Of a stretch of 64,000 nt of DNA, positions 12,001-23,919 are shown in pieces (within the stretch, counting starts at the first letter, position 1; the number at the start of each line of letters is the position of its first letter). The stretch spans positions 1,054,001-1,118,000 of the forward strand of contig JAADJZ010000012.1 in the NCBI GenBank assembly GCA_011032825.1. The letters run 5' to 3'. Source of the stretch: Massariosphaeria phaeospora (Eukaryota; Ascomycota; Dothideomycetes; Pleosporales). Made by a program: the position numbers and the translations under genes. Below the pieces are notes generated by a model. It was not told the origin of the DNA. It ran no database searches and saw only the letters and a list, made by a program, of their open reading frames with translations.

Positions 12001-14933
12001 ACTGGACCCTTCGGCCTCAGCACCTGTACGAGTTACCAAAAAGAGGTATACATGCATTGCATGTTTTGTGGATCACAGCACCAAACCTTCCACGACCATT
12101 GTAGCATGGATTAGACCCCTCGTGACAAGGCCTACACGAATAGAAAGCACGAGACGGAATACTTATTTGCCGTTCGACCGTGTTCAACCACCGAACCTCG
12201 AATACTATATATGAGAGCTTCTACAAACTATAAACTGAGATGGCAAATACGCATGCGCTGCTCAAAGGTAGAGAAGAAATCCCGATACGCTTGGTTTCAT
12301 GCAGTTTCAGAAGTCTAGAAATCTCTAGGTACCGTACGATGAAGACTTCTCGCGGTACGTTCGAAGCGAATAAAAAGAGCAGAACTAAAACACATGTGCT
12401 TTCAAGCCGTCTCCGCGAACTACGATTTCAAATATTCAAACAGGCAGGAAAGCGCGTTTATGTTGAACAAAACCTTTTCTAAACCGTTGCATGGAAGACT
12501 GCGCGGTACCGAGTCTAGAATTTGGTAAAGATGAGTGCGCGTACGACCGTATCAGACTATCAGTAACAAAAGTTATTCGCGTCCTACTTATGGAACCCCG
12601 AAAACCGACTCAATCGCTCTACGACTGATCCGTAACGAAAAAGTGCTGTTGGGCCGTGTATTCTACATCAATTGCCAGTAAACGGGATAATTTTAGAACA
12701 AAACTATGTCCGACAATAACATGTTCGTCTGTATTATGCAAGTTTGAAACTTGGGAAAATTACGAAGAATCCAGACCATGTGTAGTGCTGGTAGAAACAT
12801 TTCCGATTCTATTATGGTGTGGAGCGGGTTGGAGAACCGGCAATGTCGCAGGCATGCCTACGCAGAACAAAACCTTCGTCAAACTATCTTTATGTTTCTG
12901 GATCGTGTCTCTCCGTCTACTATAAGAAGAAGAATCCCACAAGGATGTGATCACTACTCTCATGTCTGGAATACACAACGCATGAAGAGCTTCGAGTACG
13001 TGAAAAGATCCTCTACAAGACCCGATGTGCGGAAGACAAGTCTAGGCCTACAACATCAGTCTTAGAAACCTGGACTCCAATTATACATCTGGGAAAGAAA
13101 AGCTGCGCCGCTCTATATCTCACAATATCTGGGAATCATAAATTTGGCCCGAAACCCTTTCATGAAGGCCTCCGGAGTCCGCAAAACTGAACCACGTATG
13201 GACGATGTGCTGAGAACCAGCTCTGAACCGAAACCAACACAACTAATATCTCCGACAAGATTACATCTTGAGTGACATGTTGAAGAAAGCATTCCTCGCG
13301 GGCGGGAGTCCACAGTGAATAAATCGATACAAGACTGGGCGAATGTGCGTTTGGAAGGGAGCTTTCGCACGTAAGCGTTGTCTACAATAAAAAGAGCACA
13401 GCAAGAATAAATGGCCCTTGCTGCGTCTGGTCCCCGCACAACGAATTGTTTCTAAAAAGGAGAAGGCTTAAACTACTGTTGGGGAAAACACCTCTGCGGC
13501 AAACAAGTTACTACAACAATAAACCAAATCGTTCCCTCCGCATGAGTGCCCGGGACAGAACCCTCTCCCTTGCTTGACACATAAAACAAACACCAAGTCA
13601 ACGATTGTGATGAAACTTCCTGCGCCTGCTCCGAGCCTCTAGATTTCAGAGACAAAAGAATAAACAGGTATTACAGTTCTCTGATGTCGAGGGTTAAACA
13701 TAAAAACCGAGTGCTTTCAATACATGTCCCGTGTGAGATAGTACATTGAGTACTAACAAAGATACATGAGTCGCTGAATGGAGTCAGCAGGACAGTCGGA
13801 ACAAAAGAAATCGAAAATTTTCTCCCGGTTCAAGCATGGGGACGTGGCGTGCCTCTGTTCGTCTACAATGTGAGAGAACTACTTATTATAGAGACTGCTT
13901 GTCTCCCTAGTCATTTCTAGAAGCTTGTTTGGCCTATGTAGCGGAAATGCAGGGCTGGCAAGTGTCGCATAAAGTCTTGCAGGAATCTATCTCATGTCGT
14001 TGCTGGAGTAGCTCTTTTCGTCTATAAACTAAACAAAGATGAGGTTATGGTACTGGCTCGTGTCCTCTAAGGCTCACCTCAAAAAAGCTACGGGGAATGT
14101 TCAACTGGAGAAATCAGAAATCAATAGCGTGTTTAGTTTCCGTCTACAACTAGACACTCAGCTCTTATATGGAAATCGCTCGCTTTCTCCAAGTATCAAA
14201 GAAACAATATATGGATGGATCACATGTAAGAAAAAGAGGTGTACAAACCGGAATGGTAAAACTGCCATGAAGATCCGGAGTGTCTCGCTTTCAACCTCAA
14301 ATATGTTGTGAGGTGAGGTAGGAGAAATAGTGAATTGGGTAGTATGTATTTTTAATTTGTATAGCTCCTCCCTTGAGAAAGGATTTGGTGAAAGCTTCAT
14401 GTTGTAAAAATTCTATCGGAGGCTTCCGTAGTACGCTCGTATCGAAGGATCGTGGGAGTGGTAAATATCGCGAGACGACTTATCCTGAACGATCTGGCCA
14501 TGAATGCTTTGGTCAAGTAGGAGTGCAATGTTAAGTGTTTCTCCCCCCTAACCCTCCCTCATTAAGGAACTCTCGTCCGGGGCATAAAAGAGTATTACTA
14601 GGTTCCCCGCGTAAAGTTGTCTGCATCGAGGTTTTTGTAGTTGCCTGTGCTAAATAAGGCTCCATCGCCGAAAATCTAAGCTTTGCGAAAACTTCTCTGT
14701 GTATGCGCACGTGTGTTCGTGTTATGTAAGAGAAATAGAGTAAGTCTGTCTTATGAGTTATTTGTGCGTGCCAAGGCAGGCCGGCAAACTCGGTCGTCTA
14801 AGTGGGCTCTATACCTCTTTAGGTATAAGCTGAAGACTTTTCCGTAGTGGGGCACGACCCGTCTTACCAGCTGGCCTTTTTGTTTGTGAGATATATATTA
14901 TTCGACGCCCAAATTTTGCATAAATTGAAACCA
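9091..14933. other. Gene desert, left part
   Basis: About 5.8 kb with no protein-coding gene I can support. 9091-9750 is the 3' flank of the previous gene. From about 10 kb onwards the open frames are short, overlap on both strands and lack family motifs. Short phrases resembling the repeat described at 14.1-17.8 kb turn up here too (for example near 10182 and 10974, ATGGA followed by a CG-rich stretch and CTTCT/TCTTC), so much of this may be older decayed repeat. Confidence 0.55.
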
Positions 14934-15022
14934 GGTCGATTAGCTCAGTTGGTTAGAGCGTGGTGCTAATAGATCTTTATCATGTCACGCCAAGGCCGAG
15001 GGTTCGACCCCCTCATTGACCA
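14934..15022 (+). tRNA. tRNA-Ile (anticodon AAU) with a 15-nt intron
   Basis: A full cloverleaf can be drawn. The acceptor stem is GGTCGAT pairing with ATTGACC (one G-T pair), with discriminator A at 15022. The D arm is GCTC...GAGC, the anticodon stem TGGTG/CGCCA and the T arm GAGGG-TTCGACC-CCCTC. The anticodon loop CTAATAA is interrupted after the base 3' of the anticodon (position 37) by 14972-14986, the canonical place for a nuclear tRNA intron. Internal A box (TAGCTCAGTTGG) and B box (GGTTCGACCC) sequences for RNA polymerase III are present. It is the only recognisable gene in the 9.1-19.6 kb desert. Confidence 0.95.
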
Positions 15023-15026
15023 TACA

Positions 15027-15033
15027 TTTTTTT
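15027..15033 (+). terminator. RNA polymerase III terminator of the tRNA-Ile gene
   Basis: A run of seven T begins four bases after the mature 3' end of the tRNA, followed after GG by another T run. Oligo-T downstream of a tRNA is the standard Pol III stop signal. Confidence 0.8.
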
Positions 15034-15588
15034 GGTTTTTCGTAGGGCATAGTGATAACCATCCTACAATTCTTTTTTCCTTCCGTAGGTAGTATTTTGT
15101 AGAGCACGTGCTCTATAGTATCTTTTTTGTGCTTTATTACTACTATGTGAAAAGTTCAAGAGCTCTTACCAGCAATGAACTTTAACGCGCAGTATTTATT
15201 TACGATCTTTATAATAACCTTAAATGGGACCCTATTCACTATTGTACCAAAGCAATACTCTAAGACGACTTCTAGACAGCGATGCTAAGACTTGCGCACT
15301 TCCTCTAAGTCTTGCTCTAGAGTATCAAACACATCGAGTCCAAAATCCTGACAAGACAAATGCATGGAGCTTGGGCGTGTTCCGTTTTCGCCATGTTGAA
15401 ACACTGGTCGAGATGGCGATGCTTCTGGACCTTTCTGGCTTTTCCGAGTGTCAAATGAATACGTTCATAGACTAGTATGCTGAAAATTCGCAAGATTGAG
15501 CTTATAGGAAGAATACTACACCTAGATTAGTATGTTGTTCCGCCGTGTGTCGTTCGTCCATAACACATCACACAAGATATTTATGGAA

Positions 15589-15613
15589 CTCGCTCGCTCG
15601 CTCGCTCGCTCCG
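15589..15613. repeat. CGCT microsatellite
   Basis: About five to six copies of the tetranucleotide CGCT/CTCG, lying inside one copy of phrase B of the decayed array. It looks like a local expansion of the CGCG part of that unit. Confidence 0.8.
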
Positions 15614-18600
15614 AACAACTACTACAAGAATCCATCATGACTGTCAACTGAAACGTCCAAAGGAAAGAAATCAAAAAGCAGAGGTAGCACAAGATGTCCG
15701 GCCGGCGTGTCTCGTCTCCATATCTATCTATAACCACGCCAACAAAATGCCCATGGAACCCGTGCGCTTCCTCCAAGTATCAAACAAATACCCAAATTTG
15801 CAATGATTGAACCTATCGGGAAAACACGAAAATTCAGAGCACGTACAGTCTATGCTGTCCCAGTGTGTCTTGACCTCGTCTGTAAACGCAACCGAAATGC
15901 CTTCATGGATCTTGTGCGCTTGCTCTAAATACAAACGCTTTCTGCTCCATGGCCTGGAACACTCTTAAACAACAAGAAAAACGACAGAAAACATGATGTT
16001 GTTCTGGCGTATTCCATCCTTTTCTCTAAACCATTGTCGTGGGGCAGCCATGGGACCCGCGCGATTCTTCCAAAGAGCAACTGTACCACTCTTCTATGGA
16101 CTCGACTCCCCCAAACGAAGTTCGAAAATTCATGATGTCTAAAAAGGATCCGGAAGAAGCAGCATGGTGTTCCAGCGTGTTTGTTCGTCTATCAAAGTCA
16201 TATAAAGGCCGTCTTATAGACTCGAGCGCTTTCACTGTACAAAAAAAGAACTCAAGTAAAGAGTGAATCTGAAATACACAAACTATAAATGAAGAAACAC
16301 CATAGAGAGACGGAACGCGAGAGAATTACAGTTATACTATTCTGATGTAAACGTCCTCGCCCCAAATCCTCCACACAAGACTTTCATGGGACGCACTCGC
16401 TTGTGCCAAAGTTTTTCTTTAAAACAAAAAGATTTGGACTTCCATAACGTCTGAAAAGGGCTTGGAAAACAAACCTAGCATGCGTGTTGATTCGTTTTTT
16501 AAAGACGTGAGAAGACAATCGCATGGACTCGCGCGCTTGCTGGACACGAACAAAGAACATAACTAAAGCCTGAAATACGCAGAACCAGGCTGGAATGGAA
16601 AAAATGAAACGCGAGGAAAAGACGATCATACTATTCTGTTCTGTGTTGTCCTTATTCCCGTTTATAAGCAACAAGTTACTTTGATGGAACCCGCGCTCTT
16701 CCTCCAAATACCAACAACCCAATTCCAAAGAACTGTATTCATCCAAAACCGCCGCATATCGTCATATGACGAGGTGAAAAGTAGCTACTGACCTCCGCAT
16801 TTTTTTAATCTACAACTCCCGCTCCTATCAACGATACAGTCCAGAACAATTTATTAATCTTCTTGATGTCGTTCCGGCGCGTCCCCCAATTGACAAATAA
16901 AATACGATCAACGAAATCCATATGGAGACTGAGCTTGTCGCATAAAGTGCATAGTGCTTTACGTGTCGTTCCGGCGCGACCCTCGGTCTAATATCTAAAA
17001 ATTAGCCAACAACATGCACATGGAAACCGCGCGCTTGTCGTAGAAAGTCTCATGTCGGCAAGCCAATGGAGTCCGCGTGCTTCGTGCTTCAACTAAAAGA
17101 TGCTTACATCAAATTAGAACTTTTCCGTGTATAAAAATTTGCTCCGGAAGGGGTATGGAGGCCGTTCGCCTTCCCGGGAAATCGCTTATATCGAGCTGGT
17201 ATGTCGACGAGAAAGTCCGAGCGATAAGGAAAAGGTCCAAAACCGAAAGAAGAGAGAGACAATGCCGTTTTTGGCACGTTCCTCCTCGTTCTCGTCTCTC
17301 AATGATGGTTGTGGTTTCTTATGTAGCCCGCGTGCTAGAACCTCGACAAACGCCTACGTCGTGTTAACATGTCGAAAGAAAGTGCGAGCAACCTGGAGGA
17401 GGTCCAAAACAGCTAGATGAACAGTGGATGTCGAGAGACCGTTCGCTTCTCGCAACAATTTCAAAACGCTCGTATCGAATAGAGAAAAGTGCCATGGCGA
17501 TAACGAGGTCCAAAAAGGATATAATCAAGAGATATGTTGTTCCGCCGCGTTGCTTCTCGTGTATAAATGTTATCGTTCTCCACCCATGGAGACTACTCGT
17601 TCTTCCAAGCCCTTCTTCCCCAGCAACCTATCCATGAAGAAGTCCAGAACTATAAGCCAACGCTTGTCATGTCGTTCCGCCGCGCGGCGGTTCTGGCGCC
17701 ACAAGTGTTATGGCTATGCAAACATGGCGATCACTCTTTCTTGATAAAGTCCACAACCCCTGATATCGACCAAAACCACATTACTTGGTGCTCATGGAAG
17801 GAAATATCAATGACGGAGCTGCCATGGCGTCCCAGTGCGGCGCTGCTCACCTACAAAATATCCAAGAGTTCCGCGAAATGGGTTGCGGGCTTCTCCCAGT
17901 TAGCGATCTTACTTTCCACCCCGCGAACCCAACCCGCATACATAAGAATCCACAAAGCGGGAGAAACCATCGCCCGTAATAGATATGTCGCTCGCCTGCG
18001 CCACCGTTCTTCCAAAAGTCAACCACAATCGCTCGCTTTTTGCCAGTGTGTCAAAAACTCTTATATCAACCAAAGTACCTTTTCGAAATCGGCCACGGCA
18101 ATGCTCTATGTCTTTCTGCTAGTCCTTGTTCTAGACACGTACATGAAGGAATAAATTAGATCGATCAAAGATACATGTGAGGACTTCGTCTGCTTCTCGA
18201 GATATTCGAAGAAACGGCAGGGGCTATGAGCATATGGGAAAAAGCGAGACTTTGCGAGAAGACGTTGAAATAGTTTAGAATAGCTGTGGATGTGAGTGAG
18301 AGGGGTGGGGGTCCACAGAAATGAACTCAAGATAGGGCTTATGGTGTGTGTTGGAGAAAGGGATATAACTATCTAGGAATACCGGGTATGTGTGCGTGGA
18401 CGAAGGACAGAAATAAGAAATCACACTTTCTCATCTTAGGAGCTCGGGCCGCCTGCAGAGGGCCATAACAAAAACCCTCAACAAACATAATGTCCGATTA
18501 AATCAAGTTGTACCGAACTTCATAAAGACATGGAGGTAAAGCCGGCATAGCACGACAAAACAACCCGGGTAGCAGGAAATCAAAAAAGAAACCAAGACAT

Positions 18601-19599
18601 TTGATGGAGCAACGTCGAGCCAGTTGCCCAAGATCGTGATGATCTACCGTGTGTACACGCGGAGATGTATTCGCTGGTTCGCGGAAAAGAATGATGATGC
18701 GTAACTAGGAAGCCGGAGAGGTAATGGCCCGGCCAGCAGCATCGTAATGTAATGGTGTGGCGTGGCGAACCAATCTATAGGTTAGAAGTGGATGGCAATA
18801 TATGTTTCCAATGAGAGCCACGCAAGTACGGAAGAACGCGGAAGAGAGCGGGCTGTGAGCGGTACACCGAGCTGGCAGTGCTATGGTTGTACTTCAGTGA
18901 CGGAGTAGAACATCCGCCAACAAGTCGTCATCGTGAGCATTCGAATCTACGTTTGGATCCAGAGGTAGGGTTATTGAAACGAGGACTCGTGTTGGGGATT
19001 ATAATTGAGATAGAATGACGTGCCGCAAAGGCGTGCCGATGAAAGCGGGTCCACGGGTCGGATCTGCGCACGTGGAGGTCAGTCCACAATAAAGTTATCT
19101 TTTCTGGAAGATCCGCTGTCTTGTAAAAGTTTTTCATTTGATCGTAGATTGTCAACAGGGAAATTTTGGGTCCATAAAACCACTCAGATCCGAGACTGCT
19201 CTCCGAGCTACGGTTTCCTGTTTTTGCTTGTGCCCCACGCGGGACTATGGTATGCATTCCATATATAGCAGGTACAGTCGTGATGTCCACCCCACTCGTC
19301 CTACCGAACCTAGCGGACGGTACCATATCGCTAGTACTGGGACGGAATTGCTATAGGCGTCTAATCAGATTCCACACCGAAGAGGCTCCACCGTGGGGAA
19401 GGGTCTGATAAGACTCCAATCATGGCGATCGTTGATAATCCATCGGTAATTCATGGTGTGGAGCTGAGAACGGCCCGGATTATTGACCGGCTTAGATAAT
19501 ATCTTTAGTTTGAACGTGGCGAGGCGGATGCAGATGCGGGAGCGGAGGGAATGCGCGGCAGAAGCGTCAAGCGAAACTGCGTCGTTTCCTAACCCTCGA

Positions 19600-22059
19600 T
19601 CAGCCCTGATCATACGTAGATTGACCCAGCCTCCTCGCTATGACTCTGCTACTGATACCACTCCCATCAAGAGTCAAAAGACTCCACAGTGAAATAACAT
19701 CATCCATTCTTAGATTCGGGGGATGTGGCGGCATCTGCCGTCTGTCTGCAATGTATCGACTACTTACTAGACTAGCCGCGCTGTTGGTCCACTCATCGCC
19801 CTGATAATAATCTAGCGTATCCATCGCCTCGACGGGCAACTTGATGTCTAGTGTCTGACAGGTTTGAGTGAGGAGCCGGAAGAGCGGCTGTGCATAGAAG
19901 ACGTAGCTGGATAAGCCATGGAGGGCGCGCAAACAGATTAGAAGGCCTTGATAAGGTTCTGTATACTCAACAGAAAGAGTAGAATGGTCCTCTCGGACGA
20001 TTTCTTCAAGAGAACCAAAGCTCGTTACCATGATCGGGTGCAACACATAAGGAATAGCATTCGACCAACCATGGCGTTGTTCGTGCAGCACTAGAAGACG
20101 TCGTAACTCTTTGATTGAAGTCGAGGATACAGCCACAGACCGATCGCGGTAGCTCTTTACTCGTTCCAGTGTGCTTTCGCGATTCAGAAAGGGATAGAAT
20201 AGGCGGTTGACAGTCACATAGTATTGCATCCTGGAACGGTCAGCATGTGTTCCACATTTAGATTTCTGTTTGCACGGTGGCATACGCAGTGAGAAGATTC
20301 TCTGGTGAAGGAAACCTTGTAGGGTCGAGAACTTCAGGTCGTGAGTCCCACCACGATTTCAGGCGAAGGTAAAGAATTTCGACGTCCTCGGGTTTAGGGG
20401 GAATATCTGCATCCTCGTGGTCCGGGTCTGCGAGCAGCTTCGCACAGTCTAGTATTATGATGTGCCGGCTGCACTCAGATCGGAAAAGAGCTGGTGTGTT
20501 TTCTTAGTAAAGTTCAGAAAATCCGAGAGGGGCATTACCTTCAGTATCAGGGGTATCATTATAAGGGATCAACAGTGGCGGTTGTGTTTGAATAAGAGCT
20601 GGAAAGGAGTAGGTGAAAGACATCGACAGTTGGAAGTTGAAGAGAGCCCATGCCGTTACGGCTCGGACCTTCTCCCATCTCTCTTCGGGGACTCTGTGAG
20701 ACTTACGTAACGCTGCTGTTGGCGAAAGACGGAAGAGGCCCAGATCTCGGGCAATGCGACAAGCCTCTACAAGGAAAGCATGGCCAACTTTGTCCCTGCC
20801 ATGCTTGCCTAGAACCATGTATATACATAGGGCGGCTTGCAATCTAGTGAGGTTGTCGTGGCCTTCCTCAAGCTCCCAGAGCCGGCGCGCTTCTTTGTAG
20901 AAACCTGTCATGATGTTGTCCGAAAAGGGCTTCGATCGATCCTTGATGGATCCACATTGAAACTGATTCATGTCAGCTGCCTGTGGGTTTATCACAATTA
21001 ATCCAAGAGCCAAGATTGAATGAAATGAGCGCTTACGCTTGCGGATGCCAACAACGCGTTGACCAGCAAACTCGAGCAGAACTCACTCTGACCGGAAGCC
21101 ATATCGTCGAGAAAGATATCCCAGTCTAGGAAGTGGTAGTATTTGTACTCCCAGGTATGCCAGACAGAAAGCAGAAGAACTAACAGACCACTGTCATTAG
21201 TGACAGATGTCCAGGTTCCTACAGCCTTGAGCCTCGGATCGGCTGAGCCGGATCGAACAGCACGCTCAGGCTCGCTTAGAAGAGCCCCTATTGACGTCCG
21301 AGAAGGGAGTGAGGCCGGGCTATCTGATCTAAAGTCGGTCAAATTCGTCCCAATGGTATTTGGAAGGGAGGTTACCGAGCAGAAGTGTCAATATCCGCAG
21401 CATGCCTTCGACGCTGACTCGAGGGCCCATCCGCCATCGTGGGGATGCGATAGTACGGGAGGCCACTGGATACACCTCTTGGGTCCGAATCGAGCGAATC
21501 CAATGCCAGACGTAGCGGAGGGAGTCTCAAGGATATCAAGGGATCGGCAGATTCTGATTGATGTCGGAAAGCTTGACTGGAGCCGGGTGGTATGAGTTGG
21601 TCTCCATGACGAACAATGTCTTGCACACTCTGAGAGGGTGTCACATCGCGTGGATTTGCTCTGATTCGTCTTAAGATATCGATGGCGTCCTGCTCTGGGC
21701 GGAGAAGCAGACAGTCGTAGAGTCGGCGTAGATGAGCCAGCTCGCCCTGCATCTCCTCGTTCTTTCGCTTCATAGCCTGGGAAGGCTTCTCATTAGGCCC
21801 CAGCTCGTAGACGCATTCCGATTCCTTTTGCGCACAGCAGGTGCATACAGGGCGGTTACCATCGCACTACAGAACATCAGCTCACGTGGTGAGAAGACTG
21901 CCCGGGACAACGCACCTTTGACTTGCGTTTACGACAGGCAACACAGGCGCCCAGTGTTACGGTTCTCTTGGGTTTCTGAGAGAGCAGCGGGGCGCCGTGC
22001 GGCGAGAGAGCGTGTTCTTGATCCATGCGGGCTGGCTGGAGAGCTCGGAAAGTCGCCAT
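19600..22059 (-). CDS. Zn2Cys6 fungal-specific transcription factor
   Basis: Six exons: 22059-21916, 21866-21376, 21328-21037, 20980-20539, 20490-20286 and 20230-19600, giving 734 residues with every junction in frame. The DNA-binding domain is split by intron 1 and rebuilt as C-X2-C-X6-C-X6-C-X2-C-X6-C (CVACRKRKSKC...CTCC...C) at about residues 38-63. A short helical linker follows (MKRKNEEMQGELAHLRRLYD). The middle homology region shows EFCSSLLVNALLASAS and GFYKEARRLWELEEG, typical of the fungal_trans domain. Its target genes cannot be told from sequence. Nearest neighbour upstream is a broken dehydrogenase, so a former co-regulated pair is possible but unproven. A strong GTAAGT site near 19770 could start another intron, but no acceptor keeps the frame. 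Confidence 0.88.
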
Positions 22060-23270
22060 GTCGGGAGATGACGGGTCATTCGATAAACAATGGACGGCGG
22101 CTGGGGCTGGGCATGGCTAGACCTGAGACGGCGATAGCGAGGCTCGCTGAGGTGCGAAGGCGAGGACGCGCGAGTCAGGGACAGTGAACAGCAGCTGTGC
22201 TCGTTGGGGGGTAACGTCAGCTGTGGGAGAGGGCCGACCTACGGGCTTGGGTAGATGGGTATAGGCATTGTGGCGACATGGCACGATGCGCGAGGCAGGC
22301 TTTTTCTGTGGAGAAGGCGCGCTCGGCAGACGGGCACGAGATGCTCAGTAGGGAGATTTTGGCGAGAACGGAGAACGGATGGACGCCGGCGCGCTGCAGT
22401 CGACCGGACGGCCGACCGGTGCCAGACGACGACGCCGCGCTGGCCAGCGATGAGTGTCTGCCAGAGACGGGCGCTGGATCGACGGCCAGCCCGCCCCGCC
22501 CCCGCTTCTGCCCGCGCCGACGACTGCGTTGGCGTAGACGCCGGACACGACGGGGGCTGCGTAACGGTGATGCTGTCGATGTCTGCGGATATCCACCCTC
22601 GCTGCTGCTCCTGGATGCTGGAGCTGGAGCTGCCATCCAGCGTGCACGGCGCGGGAGCATGGGCAAACGGGGGACTTGATCGGCAACGGGGCTAGCGCGG
22701 CGGGGTGATCGGGGGCAGCCGCGTCCAGCACCCCTTCCCTCGACCTCGACCTCGTAACGAACTGGTGGCCGCCGCCGCCGCTGCCTGAGACATGGAGAAA
22801 GGCCGGCTAGCAACGCCAATGCGGGCCTGTGCGGGCGGCCTGTTGCAACCTGCGAAATCCTGTTGCGCCTCGACTCTCAGGGCAGACTTGGTTCGAACTT
22901 CGGAGAGGGCTCCGGCGGCGTGCATGGCCTTGATGCACTTGACATCTGCCGGCGAATCAGACGGCGCCAGCTAGGCCGGCAACAAGCCCCGCCTCCACGG
23001 CAGGCTGCCGCACATCCTGCAACTCGAGGCGCACCGACCCCTCAGTTCGCGCTCAGAGCCACGCTGGCCGCCACATCTCTGGCGATGACACGTCGGACAC
23101 GAGCAGGTTGACACAGTGGGTAGGCGGCCGGTGTAAGAGCGGGCCAGCTCTCCGGATCGGCCGAAGCCCCTGTGGTGCTGCAGCTAGCGGGCTGGGTGGA
23201 GCGCTTCGGTTGCATGGCCTTGAAGCAGGACCTTCGTATCCTTTGTAAGTAAAGGACTCCAAGCGGACCT
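22060..23270. other. GC-rich gene-less interval
   Basis: About 1.2 kb markedly richer in G+C and CpG than its flanks. Overlapping open frames occur on both strands only because stop codons are rare at this composition; they are Arg/Ala/Pro-rich with no motif. No RNA gene seen. Confidence 0.5.
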
Positions 23271-23473
23271 TCGCTGGCGACATCGCAGTGGAAGCTCGAG
23301 AAGGCAAAAGACGGGTCTGTCGTCGAGTCCGGTGGATAGCTAATGTCGAGAGACGAGACGTGACTGCCTGCCGCAACAAAGTGTTGGATCACAACGCGGC
23401 CTATCAAGCCTGCGCCACCGGCAACAAGAACGTGGGAGCCTGCAAGACCAAAATCCAGAGACGGAGAGCTCAT
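23270..23473 (-). pseudogene. Truncated short-chain dehydrogenase (N-terminal fragment)
   Basis: From ATG 23473 the frame reads MSSPSLDFGLAGSHVLVAGG and then AGLIGRVVIQHF, a Rossmann nucleotide-binding start with a G-x3-G-x-x-G-like element, then LDISYPPDS and a FHCDVASE element, which matches the D-V position of classical short-chain dehydrogenases. After about 68 residues the similarity stops abruptly. The following frame is Arg/Pro/Ala-rich and contains no NAG, catalytic Ser or YxxxK. No splice site rescues it into a dehydrogenase. The break coincides with the edge of the GC-rich interval. An in-frame ATG at 23512 exists but adds only a hydrophobic lead. Confidence 0.65.
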
Positions 23474-23919
23474 CGTGGTACGAATTAGGGTGAGAAAGAA
23501 GACGAGCGACAAGGAAAGAAAGTTCCGATAATGAATTGATATGAGGTGTCTTGGTGTAAAGTGGGGGTAGTGGGGTTAGTAGAGCACCCGTATCAGTATC
23601 GTTCTGTGCGTTCTACGATTACCTTTCATGCGGCCTACGTAATTGCAAATTGGGACAGAGCCGAGACCATTTGCAAACCGAACTGTAGTCAAAAGCTGCA
23701 AAAAGATTGATGTTACATGGCTAGACCCAACGAGTCGCCGAGCCCACAAGTAAAGTCGGCAGAAGAGATAGCGCCGGCCCCAAGGTTTCTACCATAGCAC
23801 AATTCGTTGCTCGCAAAAACATAGTAGAAAAAAACACCGAGCAATGCAAATCCATTCTTGGGGTATAATCAGTCAATAACACATCAAATCGTACAGCTAC
23901 CCATGAGCTACTCAGCGAA
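23474..23919. other. Intergenic, no supported gene
   Basis: Lies between the start of the dehydrogenase fragment and the 3' end of XPB. AT-richer than the preceding interval; nothing recognised. Confidence 0.5.

Larger units (their letters stand above)
14160..17780. repeat. Degenerate tandem repeat array, period about 150-170 bp
   Basis: Two recurring phrases alternate through this stretch. Phrase A resembles TGTTGTTCCGGCGTGT then TTCGTCTATAAA; it is seen near 15533, 15690, 15850, 15995, 16170, 16640, 16868, 16961, 17536 and 17668. Phrase B resembles CATGGAACCCGCGCGCTTCC then TCCAAGTATCAAA; it is seen near 14168, 15583, 15752, 15904, 16049, 16215, 16385, 16522, 16683, 16921, 17019, 17584 and 17723. 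Successive B copies from 15583 to 16683 are 137-170 bp apart. Copies differ at many positions and carry indels, so the array is old. Boundaries are approximate. The stretch is interrupted by the tRNA gene at 14934. Confidence 0.6.
15023..19599. other. Gene desert, right part
   Basis: No supported protein gene. The first 2.8 kb is the decayed repeat array. The longest open frame (17567-18154, plus strand) is the array read as protein: it holds the near-repeats HGDYSFFQ and HGDHSFLI, which are two copies of the DNA unit. 18200-19600 has no visible structure and leads into the 3' end of the Zn2Cys6 gene. Confidence 0.55.

Noticed and set aside
17567..18154. 195-codon plus-strand frame in the gene desert
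   Set aside because: Its internal protein repeats are just copies of the decayed DNA repeat; neighbouring copies are full of stops and frame changes.
20491..20538. In-frame TAA in the Zn2Cys6 gene, first read as a nonsense mutation
   Set aside because: The stop lies inside a good intron (GTAATG ... TACTAAG ... CACCAG) whose removal keeps the frame, so the gene is intact.
22217..22819. Long Arg/Pro-rich frames on both strands
   Set aside because: Overlapping frames caused by low stop frequency in GC-rich DNA; no motif and no sensible start.
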